From NCBI GenBank assembly GCA_963777435.1, contig CAVZQT010000001.1, positions 310,001 to 374,000 of the forward strand: 64,000 nucleotides of DNA. Reading direction: 5' to 3'. The position numbers and the translations under genes were made by a program. A model generated the notes under the pieces. It was not told the DNA's origin. It did not search any database and was given only the letters and a program-made list of their open reading frames with translations. This DNA is from AP-15 sp963777435 (lineage in GTDB: Bacteria; Pseudomonadota; Alphaproteobacteria; ATCC43930; CGMCC-115725). Shown here in pieces: positions 62,107 through 64,000 of the stretch; positions within the stretch are counted from its first letter, which is position 1, and each line of letters opens with the position of its first letter.

Positions 62107-63054
62107 ATGCAGGCGATCGTTACATTGACGATGAACCCGGCGCTCGACATCGCGACGTCGACGGATCGGGTCGAGCCGACCCATAAGCTTCGCTGCGCCG
62201 CACCTCGTTATGATCCCGGAGGCGGCGGGATCAATGTCGCGCGGGCGGTGCATACCTTGGGCGGCGATGCCGTCGCGATCTTCCCCGCCGGAGGTGCGGC
62301 GGGCGAAATGATCCGACATCTGTTGGACGAGGAAGGCGTCAGCTACGACGCCATCGGCATTGCCGGGTTCACCCGGGAAAGCCTCGCGATCGAGGAGCGC
62401 GCGAGCGGCAACCAGTTTCGCTTCATCCTCCCCGGACCCGAAATCTCCGAGAGAGACCGGCGGCGTTGTCTCGACCAATTGGCGCTGCGGGCGGCTGATG
62501 CGAGCTATATTGTCGCCAGCGGCAGTCTGCCGCTTGGCGTGCCCGACGATTTTTATGCGCAGGTAGCGGCTCTCGCCAAGTCGCTGGGCAAGCGGCTGGT
62601 TCTCGATACCTCTGGCGCGGCGCTCCGGATGGCCGGGGGCGTCTATATGCTGAAGCCGAGCCTGCGCGAGCTGGAAGACCTGGTAGGACGGCTAATCCGC
62701 ACCGAACGCGAACAGGAAAATGCGGCGTGCGAGGTGATCGAACAAGGCCGCAGCGAGATTGTGGTCCTATCGCTCGGCGCCGAAGGCGCGCTCTTGGCGA
62801 CCGCGGACGGGTGCGCGCGCTTCGCCGCGATCGCGGTCGAGGCGAGGAGCTCAATCGGCGCCGGGGACAGCATGCTGGCAGGGATTGTCCTCGGCCTTTG
62901 CCGCGGACTGCCTGTGCGCGAAGCCGTCCGCTTCGGCATGGCGGCGGGAGCAGCAGCGCTGTTCGGCGCCGGCACCCAGCTATGCCGGCGCACCGATGTC
63001 GAGCGGCTCTACCAGCAGATCAACAGGGATCAAATGACAACGCCCCAGTCATAA
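62107..63054 (+). CDS. pfkB: PfkB-type phosphofructokinase
   Basis: 315-residue ribokinase-fold sugar kinase starting IVTLTMNPALDIATSTDRVEPTHKLRC, the pattern of 6-phosphofructokinase II and 1-phosphofructokinase. GGGGINVARAVHTLGG, the substrate region and the C-terminal catalytic GAGDSMLAG are present. Sequence pattern (KLRCAAPRYDPGGGGINVAR) favours E. coli PfkB over FruK, but 1-phosphofructokinase or tagatose-6-phosphate kinase activity cannot be excluded. Same operon as ppsA. Downstream, CGGCAGCCG/CGGCTGCCG (63085-63093 and 63120-63128) forms an inverted repeat without T-run. Confidence 0.9.
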   Translation: MQAIVTLTMNPALDIATSTDRVEPTHKLRCAAPRYDPGGGGINVARAVHTLGGDAVAIFPAGGAAGEMIRHLLDEEGVSYDAIGIAGFTRESLAIEERASGNQFRFILPGPEISERDRRRCLDQLALRAADASYIVASGSLPLGVPDDFYAQVAALAKSLGKRLVLDTSGAALRMAGGVYMLKPSLRELEDLVGRLIRTEREQENAACEVIEQGRSEIVVLSLGAEGALLATADGCARFAAIAVEARSSIGAGDSMLAGIVLGLCRGLPVREAVRFGMAAGAAALFGAGTQLCRRTDVERLYQQINRDQMTTPQS

Positions 63055-63435
63055 CGAGCCAATCATAACGAGCCAATCACGAGGCGGCAGCCGGCCTTCA
63101 CGCGGCGCATGGTTCTGTGCGGCTGCCGGAACTCGTGGCGCCCCGTTATGCCGATGCGCCACGCCCTTGCCGGAGCTGAACGATGACGTCAGTGCTTACG
63201 CTGCAGAAGTGGGCAAGCAGCCGAGGACGTACACTCAGGGCGCCGTCGCGATCTGGGGGAGAGCGCCGACCCAGCGGAATGGAGAGCTGTTCGGCGGACT
63301 TGCGCTGTTGCCTGGAGCGGCCTGCCTTGACATTTGCGGTTTTACACATGCCGAAAGTGGCCGTGCGCCCGCTACAAACCTTCTCCCTGCCTCTTTCTCC
63401 ATGCTTCCCGCTTTCGCCGGGCGGGGCGGGGAAGC
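63055..63435. other. 381-bp region without a supported gene
   Basis: After pfkB a 14-bp unit CATAACGAGCCAAT occurs twice in tandem (about 63053-63080), followed by the inverted repeat CGGCAGCCG/CGGCTGCCG. Short frames on both strands here look random. Confidence 0.5.
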
Positions 63436-63456
63436 AAAAACGGCCCGAAAGACCGT
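63436..63456 (-). terminator. Intrinsic terminator downstream of tRNA-Gly
   Basis: On the minus strand ACGGTC-TTTCG-GGCCGT forms a six-pair stem (one T-G wobble) followed by TTTTG, about 30 bases past the tRNA 3' end. Confidence 0.75.
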
Positions 63457-63485
63457 TCTAAACAGCTCACTTCCTTGAGGAAATC

Positions 63486-63560
63486 TGGAGCGGGCGAAGG
63501 GATTCGAACCCTCGACCCCAACCTTGGCAAGGTTGTGCTCTACCCCTGAGCTACGCCCGC
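63486..63560 (-). tRNA. tRNA-Gly (GCC)
   Basis: 75 nt including encoded CCA. Acceptor GCGGGCG/CGCCCGC, D-loop AGCTCAGGGGTAGAGC, anticodon loop CTTGCCAAG (anticodon GCC), T-arm GAGGGTTCGAATCCCTT, discriminator T. A terminator follows at 63436-63456. Confidence 0.97.
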
Positions 63561-63680
63561 GCTCCGCCGCGGCGGCATGGCCGCGACCACATGCTCGGGA
63601 TGATAGCGTCGGCTGGGCGCTTTGCAAGGCCGGCGTCACCCGGACTTGCCGCCGCCGGCCGAGCGCGGCGTCGTCGCCGC

Positions 63681-63797
63681 ATGTCCACGCCACTGACGCC
63701 CGAGGATCTGTTCCGACATTTGGACGCGCTTGGCATCGCGCAAGAAGGCACAACCACGCTCCTTTGCCTCGCGGCACGCTATCGGCTGCGCTTATAG
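63681..63797 (+). pseudogene. Probable N-terminal remnant of a YbaK/ProX-type prolyl-tRNA deacylase
   Basis: ATG 63681 opens STPLTPEDLFRHLDALGIA, the usual start of YbaK/ProX aminoacyl-tRNA editing proteins. The expected continuation (THxHPPLFTV) appears only as a weak echo in another frame (THNHAPLPRG), and the frame stops at 63797. The rest of the ~160-residue protein is missing. Identification rests on about 20 residues. Confidence 0.4.
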
Positions 63798-63824
63798 TGC
63801 GCAGCTGGACCGAGGGAGACCCAA

Positions 63825-64000
63825 ATGGCAGACAGCAAACGCATCAGGCCGACACATTCGCTTCCACCGGCGCGGCCGCCGCTCCTGACACCGCACCCGG
63901 CAGTAGCGCCGTTGATCCCGCCGGCGCATGTCGTGGATTTGATGACCGAAGCCGGGTCAGCGCTGTTTGGCGCGCAATGGCGGGCGCAGGAGGCAAAACT
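63825..64000 (+). CDS. Hypothetical protein, 5' part only
   Basis: ATG 63825 follows GAGGGAG with good spacing. The first 58 residues (MADSKRIRPTHSLPPARPPLL, then VVDLMTEAGSALFGAQWRAQEAK) begin with a Pro-rich hydrophilic stretch and then look like a folded domain start. The window ends before a stop. Family not recognised. Confidence 0.6.
   Translation, partial: MADSKRIRPTHSLPPARPPLLTPHPAVAPLIPPAHVVDLMTEAGSALFGAQWRAQEAK

Overview
The window is GC-rich, densely coded chromosomal DNA of an alphaproteobacterium. Support for that group: an ATP12-type F1-ATPase assembly chaperone, the 41-residue L36, lipB, rarA and rluC of alphaproteobacterial type, glcDEF, isovaleryl-CoA dehydrogenase, and an EF-G paralogue. 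The order (Rhodospirillales or Hyphomicrobiales-like) cannot be settled from sequence alone. Two tRNA genes (Leu-GAG, Gly-GCC) are present. No CRISPR array, integrase or transposase was seen.

Layout. 1-13.7 kb: 3' end of an indolepyruvate:ferredoxin oxidoreductase; HtrA protease; glycerate 2-kinase and pyruvate kinase; a ClC exchanger; a glycosyltransferase plus VTT membrane pair; and the glycolate oxidase operon glcDEF, with a REP-like palindrome between glcD and glcE. The glycolate-to-glycerate-to-pyruvate genes are thus close together. 13.6-20 kb: rpmJ, tRNA-Leu, lipB, exported Fe-SOD, rarA, a serine hydrolase, rluC and the ATP12 chaperone. 19.7-26 kb: a surface-glycan-like block (carbamoyltransferase, badly broken GT4 glycosyltransferase), a carboxymuconolactone-decarboxylase-like gene, a threonine-dehydratase-like enzyme, Uma2 and a phosphoesterase. 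26-30 kb: ivd-ridA, then an AT-rich insert with two unknown, translationally coupled genes between a truncated and an intact copy of yjbQ. 30-42 kb: glmU-glmS, a GH108 lysozyme, gph, msrP, the EF-G paralogue, an aspartate aminotransferase, and an orphan sugar ABC ATPase followed by a dehydrogenase remnant.

42-63 kb is the most coherent part and looks like a low-oxygen/fermentation island. It holds a Mg2+-type P-ATPase, glycogen debranching enzyme, a PFOR operon (GltD-like flavoprotein, NifJ, DHOD-like protein), a divergent group 3b-type NADP-linked [NiFe] hydrogenase operon (beta, cyclic-nucleotide-binding protein, gamma, small, large, maturation protease, short HypA), PEP synthase and a PfkB-type phosphofructokinase. 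Three FNR/FixK-type boxes (TTGAT-N4-ATCAA) lie before glgX, between the PFOR and hydrogenase operons, and before ppsA. The box, leader and first ~25 codons of ppsA are duplicated in decayed form ahead of the hydrogenase operon, where they now encode a 40-residue ORF overlapping the first hydrogenase gene. Inference: under oxygen limitation glycogen carbon reaches pyruvate, PFOR makes reduced ferredoxin, the flavoprotein and hydrogenase exchange electrons with NADP(H) and H2, and PEP synthase allows return flux.

Caution: at least eight genes carry single-base frameshifts within otherwise full-length frames (IOR, glcE, glcD, carbamoyltransferase twice, Uma2, phosphoesterase, GltD-like), several in short homopolymers. 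Some or all may be assembly errors. The GT4 gene is much worse and may be a true pseudogene.
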